Positions 48,160 through 59,220 of a DNA stretch of 64,000 bases are shown one piece after another. How positions within the stretch are numbered: position 1 is the first letter of the stretch; each line of letters starts with the position of its first letter. The notes under the pieces were generated by a model. It was not told the origin of the DNA. It ran no database searches and saw only the letters and a program-made list of their open reading frames with translations. The stretch is from Isoetes taiwanensis (taxonomy: Eukaryota; Streptophyta; Lycopodiopsida; Isoetales; Isoetaceae): the NCBI GenBank assembly GCA_021234155.1, contig JAJEKV010000015.1:11492101-11556100 (forward strand), in the 5' to 3' direction. The position numbers and the translations under genes are program-made.

Positions 48160-48726
48160 AGCATGCAAAGTGCCGTAGTGCCATACCCTCTTCTCGTGCT
48201 TATCATGGCTGAATCTCCTCAATGTTTACTTTGGCGCCTGGACCACAAGCTTATTTGCTTGCTTCCTGTCCAGGAAAAGCCTTGTAGCTATTGCATCAAT
48301 TCACACAGAGTCCCACAAGCTACGGATTGAGATAGGTAGATGGGAGCGGCTGCAATTGTCACGAGAAGCGAGATTATATGCATGTTCCTAGTTACAGGTT
48401 ATTGAAGATGAAAGCCATACTCTGCTAAGATTTCCTGCTTTTGAGATGGTCAGGAACCGTTATTTGACTTTAGCATTCTATTCCACGCTTCTATAACTTC
48501 TCAGAGCCCCATCTGTGAATGACTTGGTATTATACATACTTGAGGTTCTGGATAAGCATCTTCAATTATTGAGCCCGCAGTAGCCGATGGGTTTTCCCTT
48601 GAAAACCTTTCGAGGCATGGGTTTTTTAATCCTAATAGTAATGACTGTACTAGGCCATTGTATAAGTCCCATGGCCTCTTGATCTTCGTGAATGTTAGAA
48701 TATCTATTCTATTCTATTCTATTCTT
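48160..48726 (+). mobile_element. LINE 3' fragment, sister of LINE B
   Basis: It shares CCACAAGCTTATTTGCTTGC, TGAGATAGGTAGATGGGAGC and GGTTATTGAAGATGAAAGCC with the LINE B C-terminal region. It has the same 3' end (CCCTTGAAAACCTTTCGAGG, then TTCGTGAATGTTAGAATATC) and a (TATTC)n tail at about 48703-48726. It is strongly 5'-truncated, with a further internal deletion relative to LINE B (42.0-42.85 kb). Confidence 0.85.
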
Positions 48727-50269
48727 CAACTCATCTTCACTCTTTTCAACCTACACACTTATATATAGTTGAGTATAAAATGCACTCCAATCTAGAAAGT
48801 AGATTCAACCGACGAAAGATCATATCATTTTAAGTTCAGATTCTCAACTAAGATTCATTCCAATTTTGGGTACCCACTCCTAGAAAGTAAAGTGTACAAT
48901 TTCTGGAAAGGCATATCTTTTCCTCGAAAAGGTAAAGTAAATTTTGTAGAAAGGCCTATCTTTTAATTTTGGGATCCTGCCAAGTGACATGACATAAAAA
49001 TTGTTTCCTTCTCTTCCCTCCTGCAACCTAGTTCTAATTTGTGATTTGATAATGTTCAATGACTCCCCCAAGCACTTATTATATCATATGCATTTTATAA
49101 TGAAAGCAATTTGTTTGCTACAAATTTAGTAAACACTTTGTCAAAGACGCAATAATTATAGAGCCCATGTCCATTTTATCAATTGTCTTTATCTGTTAGT
49201 CATGTATCAACATGTCACTAGTTATTAGCTAGCACCACATCAATTATTTGATATAGTCCACACATTATATGTAAGCTATATGTTTGAAATCATTATTGTA
49301 AATTTGCTTGGATGCATTATATTGTTTTTTTAAGTTATATGAGCTTTTTGTTCACACTTATATATTACAAGAAATTTATCGCGGCGGCCTTCGCCGCCGC
49401 GAACATTTCTTTCACCAACTTAGTGTCAGTTCTAAACCCAACTATTATGGAGGGCATTTCGAGGTGAAATTTCTCAATTCAAACTGTAACAAAAAAGGAT
49501 GTAGTAAAAAAAAACTAAATGTATGTTCCATGACTTCATAGAAAAAACAGCATTACTTGCACTACACCCTCAAACTGCAAAGTATCATTTTGGATGCTTG
49601 ACCTCCACGAACATTAGCAGGGACCACTATAATGATCCATGTATCTAAAGTATCCTGCAATTCTAATAAACAATAGACTCAACTCCTTTAGGATGATTGA
49701 ATAAATACACACATGCAAAATGTTCTAACAACAGAGCTTTATCATATGTCATTGATGCGTTATATTTTTGCAGTATACAAATTGCAAAATCTATGGCTGA
49801 TTAAATGCTGGACATGTCTGCAATTTTGCCTGGTTGACACGCCAGGAATGTTGCCTAAACAAACTTTGCCAGGCTCCGCGTTATGCGCTTCGCCTAGTTT
49901 CCACACCAGGAATGTTGCCTAAACTTTCTTGTATATGGAAAGCCCACCAAATGGGCTTTCCATAGTGGGCTTTCTTATATACGTATGGGGACGTTAAAAT
50001 ACTCTTGGGCTCTGCATGTTTCTAATTCTTTCAGATATTCACTTTGGCAATCCTGCAAAATGAGGTGTCCAATGTCCATTGCTTTGCTTTTACGAGAGTA
50101 AAAGAGAAGAAAGTACATTAAGGGCGAACATTACCAACATAGGTTCTAGTAAATGCCAAGCTATTGCTAGAGGGTCCATTTTCCGATGCACAGGAAGAAT
50201 TAGGGAGCATGGAAACTTCAACACTGGCCATTAAAAAAGCTGCAACGCCTTTTTGATCCTGAGAAACAA
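48727..50269. other. Gene-poor stretch with hairpins
   Basis: No gene recognised. TCGCGGCGG (49379-49387) pairs perfectly with CCGCCGCGA (49394-49402) just after TTACAAGAAATTTA, which resembles a decayed CACTA terminus. A 13-bp perfect hairpin TATGGAAAGCCCA/TGGGCTTTCCATA lies at 49934-49964. CCAGGAATGTTGCCTAAAC occurs twice (about 49842 and 49906). Confidence 0.6.
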
Positions 50270-51200
50270 CTAGTAGTGAACACAGTAAGCATAAGTTCCA
50301 TTTTTGTATGGATTCCTTCCCAATCCAGCCCCTGAAACAGTTCTGGTGAAATTCAATCCATTGTCGGACATCTCTTCAACGAAATGATCCACAATGCCGC
50401 TATAAGCTTTAGCCCAAGATCGCCATAACTTTTCGGCAAAAAACACATCCTTACCCCGTTTGCAAAAAAATACACAAACATGGCGGATACAGAGGATTCT
50501 AAGAAATTCTTTGCCTCCCCTCCCTTGTCCAGTACGTCCCACCATGGCCCTGTTTCCGGATCTTCCACATTCTTCATGGCTAAGGCAGTCTGATTCACAA
50601 TACCCAGTAGCTCGCCCCTTTTTGGGTGATCTTTTGGAAAATAATCTAGCGTATCAATCAATGCCATGGCGAACCAGCCCATCCCTCGAGCCCAGAATGG
50701 AGGTGAATGCCGTATTTTTAGATCTGACCAGTTTTGTGCTCTGGATTCGTCATATCCATGGTACAACAGCCCTGTTTCTGAATCTCTTGAGCGGTTTTCC
50801 ATTATAATAAACTGATTAGCAATGTCTGAGAAATTCCCCAATCTGTTAGATGGATCTAATCCTAGAGCATACTGCGCATAGAAGGGCTCCACCATGTATA
50901 ACCCATCAAGCCACATCTGGTAAGGATAGACTAATTTGTGCCAAAAATCCCCTTCTTGGGTGCGCGGCTGTTGCCGGATCTGGGAATAAAGGAGATCTGC
51001 AGCTTTCTTGTTTTTGGGTTCCCCTGTTTCATGCAATTGCAGGCATTACCACTGGGAGGTAATTTTCCACATGCCCAGAGATGAACTCAGCAAACTTCCG
51101 CTTACTTGAAGCCATTCCATCGAACCAACTGCTGGCAGCCGAAATATATAAGAGCATCGGGCAGCTCCTTAAATTGCTCGGAATCTCTCATCAATGCCAA
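50270..51200 (-). pseudogene. GH105 unsaturated rhamnogalacturonyl hydrolase, frameshifted
   Basis: A 227-codon minus-strand frame (51036-50353) matches the GH105/GH88 fold: FWHKLVYPYQMWLDGLYMVE (with the D of MWLDG as catalytic acid), TGLLYHGYDESRAQNW, PPFWARGMGWFAMAL, PETGPWWDVLD and NFLESSVSAMFVYFFANGVR. A frameshift near 50430 moves the C-terminus into another frame (YSGIVDHFVEEMSDNG, VSGAGLGRNPYKNGTYAY). Upstream, SSKRKFAEFISGHVENYLP near 51115-51060 is the N-terminal part in a third frame. The family removes unsaturated galacturonate from rhamnogalacturonan fragments. At least two frameshifts and no proper start make it a pseudogene. Confidence 0.9.
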
Positions 51201-52464
51201 ATATTGCAAGATTGGCCCCAGTTATGACCTCGGGGCGTGTACTACCGCCTATAGCGCCAGTCCGCGGGGGCGCAATCTTTCCATAGATCCGGGCAATCCT
51301 TCCGACCAATTCGGAAAGCCGTCACTCTTTTTTTTTTTTCATTTTTTTCAAAGACACGTGTCTCTCCCAGTTTTTTTTTGCATCAAAGAAAATAAAAAAG
51401 AAGCAAAAAAGAAACATGCTTTATATATGAGTGATAAAACGTGCCCAAATCCCATGAGATATGCCTTGTTTGCAAAGCATTAAAGAACTTATTTAAATCA
51501 ATTTTGAGAAAATAATCGGGTTGCGTAAAGAGATGACATGCGGTAATACTAACCATTTTCAAAAAGTTCAAAAAAAAAAAAAAAAAACACCATGATTTTA
51601 TCGTAATCTATTTATTATGGGTATAAGGCATATAATCCTTGTGTTTGACTAGGAGGGAGATTCTTTTAACCATTTCTATAGTGGTTAGTATGAATTTTAT
51701 TTGAAATGGCCTTTTAAGAAAGAATGGTAATTTTTGCTATCCTAGCTTCTGTATAAGTGCATCCCTGGGAGGAGTGGTCATTGATCAGGACACGACATAT
51801 TCTTATTCTACCTATTCTCATTGTCGACGAGTGTAGAACAAATATATTTCCTAAGAACATTGGAATCAAATTTTTAGAATGATCAAAGTATTCATAGGGA
51901 ACAAATATGTTTCCTAAGAACATTGGAATCAAATTTTTAGAATGATCAAAGTATTCGGAGAGGAGGGGAGTTTTTTTTAACATCCACTGGGTACCAACTA
52001 GTCTATAACTCCACACCAACATTACTCATTGCGCCCTTCCCCTAATCACCATACACAAAACTCAAAACCTAAACTTAATTTGGAACAAACGTTAGAAATC
52101 TCAAATCCTCCTCCACTCCACATGGAATGCTAGATGGGCCATCTCATGCAAATCGTTGTTAAAGATAACCCACTGAATCATGTCATTCTTACAAGAGTAG
52201 TTTAGCATAGGTTGATTGCCCATAATAGAATCCTTGCTGGGCAAGCTTTGTTGTGCTAGCTAAGAACATGATCTAGCATAATAATAGGGGGTTGTTTTTA
52301 TGCTTTTGGATGCTTTTCAATATGATTCAAGACCGGTCAAGACCGGTCGATAACTGGAGTCCCTGGAGAACTTCCCCTAAGGTTGATTTCGTCTTCTAAA
52401 AGCTTATGACCAAGTATAGACGCTCACACTATCTCCCCCCGATTGGGGTTATTAAATAAATTAG
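51201..52464. other. Intergenic with a 63-bp duplication
   Basis: No gene. A 63-bp segment beginning GAACAAATATATTTCCTAAG is tandemly duplicated at 51836-51898 and 51899-51961. Confidence 0.6.
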
Positions 52465-52555
52465 TGGAAACCCTTCCGGGGTTCTATATGGAAACCCTTC
52501 CGGATTTCCATGAAACCCGGAAGGGTTTCCATATTGAACCCCGGAAGGGTTTCCA
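52465..52555. repeat. 39-bp inverted repeat hairpin (GGAAACCCTTCC family)
   Basis: Left arm 52465-52503 and right arm 52517-52555 are complementary at 38 of 39 positions around a 13-base loop. Each arm itself contains GGAAACCCTTCCGG twice. Confidence 0.93.
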
Positions 52556-53127
52556 GAGAAAGTAGGATTTTTTGGGTGAAGATATCCACCGTCAAAATTA
52601 ATGACTAGAATTAAATTTGCGCGTCTATTTTTGAAGAAGCTTTAGGATTTTTTTCTTTTCTGGTCTCTTCTCCGTTCGGCAATTTTCCTTCTGAAATTGG
52701 CGATTCAAGATTCAAGGAAGGGTTTCAGTTGTAAGGATTCAAGGAAGTGTTTCAGTGGCGATTCAAGGAAAAAGGATTCACGGAAGCGTTTCAGTAATTC
52801 AAGAAATCCACAAGTTTAGTAGCATCAATCCACTCGTTTCTGAAGTTCGGCTTGAAAAGGTAAGAAATTTTCTACTTCCTACTTCGGATTCAATCACAAA
52901 AGTCTTCTGATCTTACTTGATGATTCCCTGTAATTATCTAAAAGTGTTGGGTCTGTCTGTATGCTTCAGAATCGTGAAACCATTATAAGCTTATGAAGCA
53001 AAAAAACACGCGTGGGAGCTTAATTCCAACTCTTGAGACCCAACAAAATCGTCACCGGATTTGCAGACAGCTTCAAAAAGCCCCGAAATTAAACAAATGG
53101 TAAATTTTTTCTTCTGTTTTAGGGTTC

Positions 53128-54942
53128 TTGAGCTTAAATCCGGCACAGAACCCTCGATCTTGTATTTCTTTCCTGAGTCTAAAACCCTCCACAGACCTGG
53201 CTCTTAGGTTACCACCTCCTGCATACAGTTTAGCGGAAAGCACTTTGTTGGAGGATCTGGCGAAAAGTGCTGCAGAATTGAAGGAAGGAAGGAAGGAAGG
53301 AAGGTACTTTTATCGTCCACGGAGACCAATCGGTCTATGGGACCCAATACAAAAAATGCAAGAAGCGGATTCTTGCGGATTAAAAACCCCGCCCGAAGGG
53401 TTTTCGAGGAAAAACCGTGGCGACAATCACCTGCCGACAAAGCGTGCTAATCATATAAAATGCGAAACATCCCAATATATCTGGTTATGCACCACCCAGT
53501 AGTGCCTAGTCACGGACTGACGGTGAGGGGGGCAAAGGTGACCTCGCGAGGTCCGGTACCTCGGATGTATGACCCGAGGGCACGCATCGACCGGTGTGTT
53601 CATCGGCAAATGCAAAGGGCACGTCCGCCGTACTAAGGGGCGTATCGCCCGGATCGATGACGCTTATTTGGGCAACTCGGAAAGTGTGAGACTCATCCTC
53701 AATGGCACCCGTTTTGACAAAGACCGACAGAGCTCTGTCTGGCGGGGCTCCCCAATCCACCGCCGATCTCGATCGCGAAGATGGTGGGCACCAGGCGAAT
53801 GGAGGCAATGAGTCCGCGCTTTTGGGCGGTGGGAGCGGTGGTAGAGGTGTGGGCCCGGGCTAAGGCGGGGTTGATGTGCTCCTTGTAATGGGCCATTTTG
53901 ACCTGCTCTAGACCAATGGGGTCCCGAGCTTGCCAAGGAAACAAGCATCTAGGTACTCCCGTGGTCATCCACGATCGGCCATTGCGCCGGTATGCGCATC
54001 GTGCTCACCCGCGTTCCATCTGGCGAACCAGATCTCTCTTACCCCTCCAGCGAGGCCCTAAGCATTTGCGGACTCATGGTACGGTGTAAGCCAGTCGCGG
54101 GGCCGAGAGCATCACCCATAGTAACCACTTTACGAAAATAGGCGATGTGTCTATCAAGGGGCCGGCGGCGGCAAGAATCCGATTTCTGCGGCGAGAATCG
54201 ATAGGGGTGAAGGTTTCACCCCAAGTGCCGTGCCAAAAATGCCTACACACTGCTCCAAGTCATTCAGTTAGCCAAAGAGGCGCCCAGGGCCCCCAAACCT
54301 CGACCCGTCTGGAAGGGCAATTTCGACCGGTGCGGAGCGGATGTGATTGATGGCCCCAATCATATAGCTCTGCTGGTATTTGTTGTTACGCATGGCATAA
54401 AAAGCTTTCCGGCCTCTTTGTCACCCCGCATAGCGGATAGGCGCCCCAGCCAGAGGCGAGGAGGGGAACTCCACCCCTAGGTACTTGTAGGTGGGCGTGG
54501 CGTCCTGGCCGCCCCGATATGTGAGTGCAGGAGGCATGGGGTGACGTGAAGAGGATATGAGAATCACCCTGGTCTTGGCCAGATTGACGCGCATGTCTGT
54601 AGCCTGACAAAATGTGTCTAGGGCATCCAGGTGAAGGGAGCATGCTCTGCCGGAATTGAAGGTCTGTAATTTGTCGCATGATTGCCGCCCCTTTGTTACT
54701 GAAACTCTGAGTGGTTTGTTTGGAAGGCTTCAGCACGGGAAAGTGGTGGCTTGTAGAACAGTTAGAATTGCTTTAGTTACGCTTTACAGTTCCCTGTTTT
54801 TTTTACAGTTTATGACCGACTGAGCCATTTTAACTGTGGTGATTGGCTTGAGAGCGTGGTGGAATCCCTCTCTCTGTATGATCGACAACAAGTCTTTGCC
54901 CGATTGGTTGAGTTGGGTTTTCAGCAGCTCGAAACTCTTTAA
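53128..54942 (+). pseudogene. Unrecognised gene exon(s) split by a LINE
   Basis: After a pyrimidine-rich tract ending in TTTTAG (about 53122), the frame reads SLNPAQNPRSCISFLSLKPS, then TDLALRLPPPAYSLAESTLL and EDLAKSAAELK. At 53285 a LINE begins. After the LINE and the second copy of its 10-bp duplication, the frame can run on (VCNLSHDCRPFVTETLSGLF, GRLQHGK) or splice at AAG|GTCTGT. A candidate last exon at 54809-54942, after TTTTTTTTACAG, reads HFNCGDWLESVVESLSLYDR and FARLVELGFQQLETL, then stops. The frame link between these pieces is unresolved and the family is unknown to me. Ser/Pro richness at the start could mean a transit peptide. Confidence 0.5.
53275..54662 (-). mobile_element. LINE insertion with 10-bp target-site duplication
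   Basis: GAATTGAAGG occurs at 53275-53284 and 54653-54662. Between them is a 1.37-kb minus-strand LINE. Its 3' end is on the left: a (CTTC)n tail seen as GGAAGGAAGG, then TTTTATCGTCCACGGAGACC, the reverse of the family 3' terminus. Its 5' truncation is in the RT thumb (NLAKT-like RVILISSS and YKYLGVEF region, near 54600). The C-terminal coding part follows (LEQVKMAHYKEHINPALARA), with many frame breaks. The family and the 3' end are shared with the LINEs at 33-43 and 48 kb. Confidence 0.9.
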
Positions 54943-55269
54943 TAGAGTTTCTTCTTCCTGGTGTAGTCTAATTTCTATTCCAACAAAATAAAGCCCAGCA
55001 TGTCGCTTCGCTGCGCAAGCCATCCCTGGTTGGGTATGTATTAAAACGGAAAAAATTGTGGTATCAGTTGTTGGGGTGTGGATTAATACAGTTAGCAGGC
55101 TCCCTACCTCTCAAAAGCTGTGGGTCATCAAAACCAAGCATTGGTTTAATTGTAGGTGTCGTCGTAACTTCACCTCCAAATGGACGTCGCAACTTCACAC
55201 GTACGCACTATCGAGTTTCTAACTGCATGTGGAAACCTAACCTATTTTCCTCCTCATGTGGAAACCTAA
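54943..55269. other. Intergenic, no feature seen
   Basis: A minus-strand open frame ending at 54784 has a coiled-coil look (EEETLLKSFELLKTQLN) but no supporting signals. It is not called. Confidence 0.3.
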
Positions 55270-55740
55270 CCTGTTTTCCTCATTTTGTGGAAACCCTTCC
55301 TCCTATGGAAACCCTTCCCAATTTCCATCATGCAAGGAAATTGGGAAGGGTTTCCACTCAAAATTTGAATTTTGATCAAATTTTGAATGACGTGCGCTTG
55401 ATGGACGTGCGCCTTAATGTCGGGCGTCCGTGTGGAAAAGCGTGAGCCATAAAGGCTCACGTGTGTAAATATTTAAAAAAATAATACTTTTGTGAAACCC
55501 TTCTGGCTTTCCATGGAAACCCTTCAGGCTTTCCAATATGGAAACCCCCGCTTTCCATGGAAACCCTTAGGGTTTTAGTGGAAACCCTTAGGGTTTTCAA
55601 TTTACGGAAAGCAGGAAGGGTTTCCATGGAAACCCTTCCAGGGTTTTATTGAAACCCGAAGGGTTTCCACTAAAACTCGGAAGGGTTTCCATGGAAAGCC
55701 GGAAGGGTTTCCATTAAAACCCGGAAGGGTTTCCGTGGGA
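55270..55740. repeat. Array of GGAAACCCTTCC hairpin repeats
   Basis: The motif and its complement GGAAGGGTTTCC recur many times in both orientations. One perfect 21-bp hairpin has arms at 55306-55326 and 55336-55356. A denser run at 55490-55740 alternates TGGAAACCCTTNNGG and CCGGAAGGGTTTCCA. It is the same family as the hairpin at 52465-52555. Confidence 0.9.
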
Positions 55741-56532
55741 GGCCAACCCAAATCGGGCGTACTTAGAACCATCGAAGTATAGATGTACTTTGCTCACACC
55801 AGCTCCAGGAGCTGATGGATGGAAAGAAGTAAAATCATATCTACTCTACTCTAACTAATGTTATTTTATTTATGATTTTTGCTATGATTTAGTGGTACAT
55901 CGAATGTACCTACTAACACGTACATTTAGAGTGGGCATCGAGTATTTAGAGTGACTATTTCACATTCTAATGGTTTTAGCCAAAAATTTATGGTTTTATA
56001 ATACTAAAAGTGGTTGTGAATAACACTTGAGCAGAGGTGTCGCTTAAACCCCAAATCTGATGACGTCTGTTAGAAGAGATCTGTTTTTGGGAAAACGTCG
56101 GGCCGCCTGGCTGCCACATTCCTTAAAATGGCTGCAACTCCGACTTTCTTTCCAAGGTGCTCTCATCCGCAGCGGATATTCTGCTCAGATCCTGCAGCAT
56201 CTTCATCCAACGTTTGCAGAGAAGCAATAATACAGGTTGGCTCTTGAATTAGCAACGGATCGCGACAGAATTGCAAGCTTTTCTGTGTCTAATGCATTTC
56301 AAAAGAGTTGTTTAAAGCCGATCTGTTTAGAGTATCCTTCTTTGACGGAATGATCTATAAGATTTTCAAGGTTTTCAATTGTTTGATTATACGACCATAT
56401 CAGAGTTCATTTTGAGGTACAAAAGGATTGATATTCTAAGGTCAGTACAAAGCATCTATTTCCATATTTTTAGCTGGAATTTGTTACGAATTGGGATCCG
56501 TTTAAATTGCAAATAGAGAGGTGGAATTGAAG
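55741..56532 (+). other. Upstream region and probable 5' UTR of the acyl-CoA oxidase gene
   Basis: No coding sequence recognised. The 56100-56520 part is likely transcribed leader. An in-frame TAA at 56503 upstream of the first ATG (56533) supports that start. A 5' UTR intron cannot be excluded. Confidence 0.4.
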
Positions 56533-59220
56533 ATGCAAAAAATGAGGAATTCAGGAAAGACAGGTGATTCAAACATGGCACAAACAAGGGTGGAGAAATT
56601 AGCCTCTCACATAAACCCTTCCATGCTTCTTCAGGAGAAACAACTTAGCAGAAGTGATTGTTCCTCTGCAGCTGTAAAATACCGCTTGAATACGGCAGTG
56701 CTTACAGACTACATGGCAGGTGGATTCCGTGCTGAAAAGGAAAGAGTTTATTTATTTTTTCAAGAGCATCCTCATCTTCAAACTCCAGTTGAAATTTCAA
56801 AGGATGAGCATCGAGAACTCACCATGAAACAGCAATTGGCATTGGTTAAAGAAGCTGATGTGCGACCATTAGATATATTGCTTTCTGAGCCGGCAAAGTA
56901 TTTTGCTTTGGCAGAAGCAGTCGGCCATATTGATCTCTCGTTGGCCATCAAAATAGGTGTTCAATTCAGGTTGGTTGTGTTTTCTACTCATTGTGTATAA
57001 TATACTAGCTATTAGTACTGGCGAAGGAGATTTAAGTGCATATAAGCTGATTTTGTTCTTACTAGGCAAGAATGATAACTTGATAGTGCTCTCATATTAC
57101 AATGTCGATAAACTGAGTTTAATTTCTACTTGAACAGTCTATGGGGTGGGTCTGTGATCAACTTGGGGACTAAGAAGCATCGGGACAAATACTATGGTCC
57201 TATCTCAAATGTGGAATATCCTGGATGTTTTGCAATGACAGAACTGCACCATGGTATGAAAACTGGCAGTGGATTGCAAGTTGTGAAATATCTAAAAGAT
57301 GTATGAGAAGGTATTTTTACCTTAAAAAAAAAAAAACAGGAGGATGTCTGAAAGATCATCAACTTGCATGGTCTGCTATTCTAGTAGATTTATGGCTAAC
57401 AAACTTACTTATCACATATGCAGGCTCAAATGTGCAGGCCTTGCAAACTACTGCAACTTTTGACAGGTCCACTGACGAATTCGTGGTGAACACGCCCAAT
57501 GAAGGTGCTACGAAATGGTGGATAGGAAATGCAGCAGTACATGGAAAGTTCGCAACAGTTTTCGCAAGGCTAAAACTACCATCTCCAAAATCTCATCTAG
57601 ACACAGACATGGGTGTGCATGCGTTTATTGTGCCTATCAGAAGCCTAAAGGATCACTCTGTTCTTCCAGGTGTTGAAATTCGGGACTGTGGTTATAAGGT
57701 TGGTCTAAATGGAGTTGATAATGGTGCTTTACGTTTTCATAATGTAAGGATTCCTCGAGATAACCTATTAAATAGGTTTGGTGATGTATCAAGAGAGGGC
57801 GAATACAGTAGCCCTCTTCCAACTATGAATAAAAGATTTGCAGCTACACTGGGAGAATTAGTAGGAGGCAGAGTTGGGCTTGCATATGGATCTGTTGGCG
57901 TTCTTAAGACTGCCTCAACAATTGCTGTCAGATACTCTTTGTTAAGGCAGCAGTTTGGACCTCCAAATCAACCTGAAATTAGTATTCTAGACTATCAGAC
58001 CCAGCAGCAGAGACTGATGCCAATGTTGGCCTCAGCTTATGCCTTCCATTTTTCAACAGAACATCTGGTCAATCGATACGCAGAAATGAAAGTTACGCAT
58101 GATGATGAAACCATAGCAGATGTTCATGCACTGTCAGCAGGTTTGAAATCATATATTACTACTTACACTGCCAGGGCTTTAAGCATTTGTAGGGCAGCAT
58201 GTGGGGGGCATGGTTATGCAGCAGTTAATAGATTTGGAATTCTTCGAAACGATCATGATATTTTCCAAACATTTGAAGGGGACAACACTGTGCTTCTACA
58301 GCAGGTAAGATTTCACATTGTTAATACTTAAACGACATGGTGCATATATTCACTTTGTAACAAAAGCATACATTTACATGACAGGTAGCTGCCGATCTTT
58401 TAAAACAGTACAAGGCAAAGTTCCAAGGTACCGCTCTGTCCGTGACATGGAACTATTTAAGAGAATCAATGGGCACTTATGTGTCACAGACCAATCCTGT
58501 TGTAACTCATCGAGAAGGGGAAGGACATCTTCGGGATCCAACCTTCCAGCTTGAAGCTTTTCAGGCAAGATAGCTTACATACGTTTATGTTGGTTTGTTC
58601 TCCTTTCATTTTGTCTAACAGGGGATTAAATGAAAATATTAGTTTCGAACTGCAAGGTTACTTCACACGGCAGCCTTACGCCTGAGGAAGCATTCTCAGC
58701 GTTTAGGAAGCTTTGATGCATGGAATCATTGTCTGAATCATCTAATAACGTTAGCAGAGTCACATATTGAATCGGTCATCCTGGCAAATTTCATAGATGC
58801 AGTCAACAGGTAAGAACATTGTATTCCTGGACAATTTAAACATTCAAACCGTTCATGTGATTGAATGTGCTTCACCACAGATGCAAGGATAAAAATCTGC
58901 AGATTGTGTTGAAATTGCTCTGTGATCTATATGCACTGGACAGAATTTGGGAAGACATTGGCACATACCGGAATCAAGACTACGTTGCACCTAATAAAGC
59001 AAAGGTAATAAATGCCTTACTTTGGAATGATGATAAGCATATATTGACTGTCATGGAAGTGCAGGCTATTCATCGCCTTGTGGAACAGCTATGCTATGAA
59101 GTCAGATTTGTTGCCAAGGAACTTGTCGATGGATTTGGGATACCTGATTTTGTCCTTCGAGCTCCCATTGGACTTCAAGATAGACAGTACTCAGAATACA
59201 CTCATTATATTGGCTTTTGA
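56533..59220 (+). CDS. ACX2: Peroxisomal acyl-CoA oxidase, ACX2 type, 7 exons
   Basis: Exons 56533-56969, 57138-57253, 57424-58304, 58385-58564, 58643-58809, 58881-59004 and 59065-59220 join in frame to 2061 bp (686 aa), close to Arabidopsis ACX2. It catalyses the first step of peroxisomal beta-oxidation of long-chain acyl-CoA, using FAD and producing H2O2. RVEKLASHI at residues 19-27 fits an N-terminal PTS2 signal, and the C-terminus (YIGF) has no PTS1. Landmarks are [20 protein letters not shown] (FAD contact), [71 protein letters not shown] and [14 protein letters not shown] (catalytic Glu). Intron 4 (58565-58642) has a GC donor (CAG|GCAAGA). Its splice is supported by the family sequence FQ-FRTARLL across the junction. 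All other introns are GT-AG. No stop or frameshift was seen, so the gene is likely functional. Confidence 0.96.

Noticed and set aside
54784-55023. Minus-strand 79-codon coiled-coil-like frame
   Set aside because: It overlaps the candidate + strand exon at 54809-54942, which has better splice context. No family recognised.
55270-55740. CRISPR-like array
   Set aside because: Repeats occur in both orientations with irregular spacing, in a eukaryotic genome. This is not a CRISPR array.
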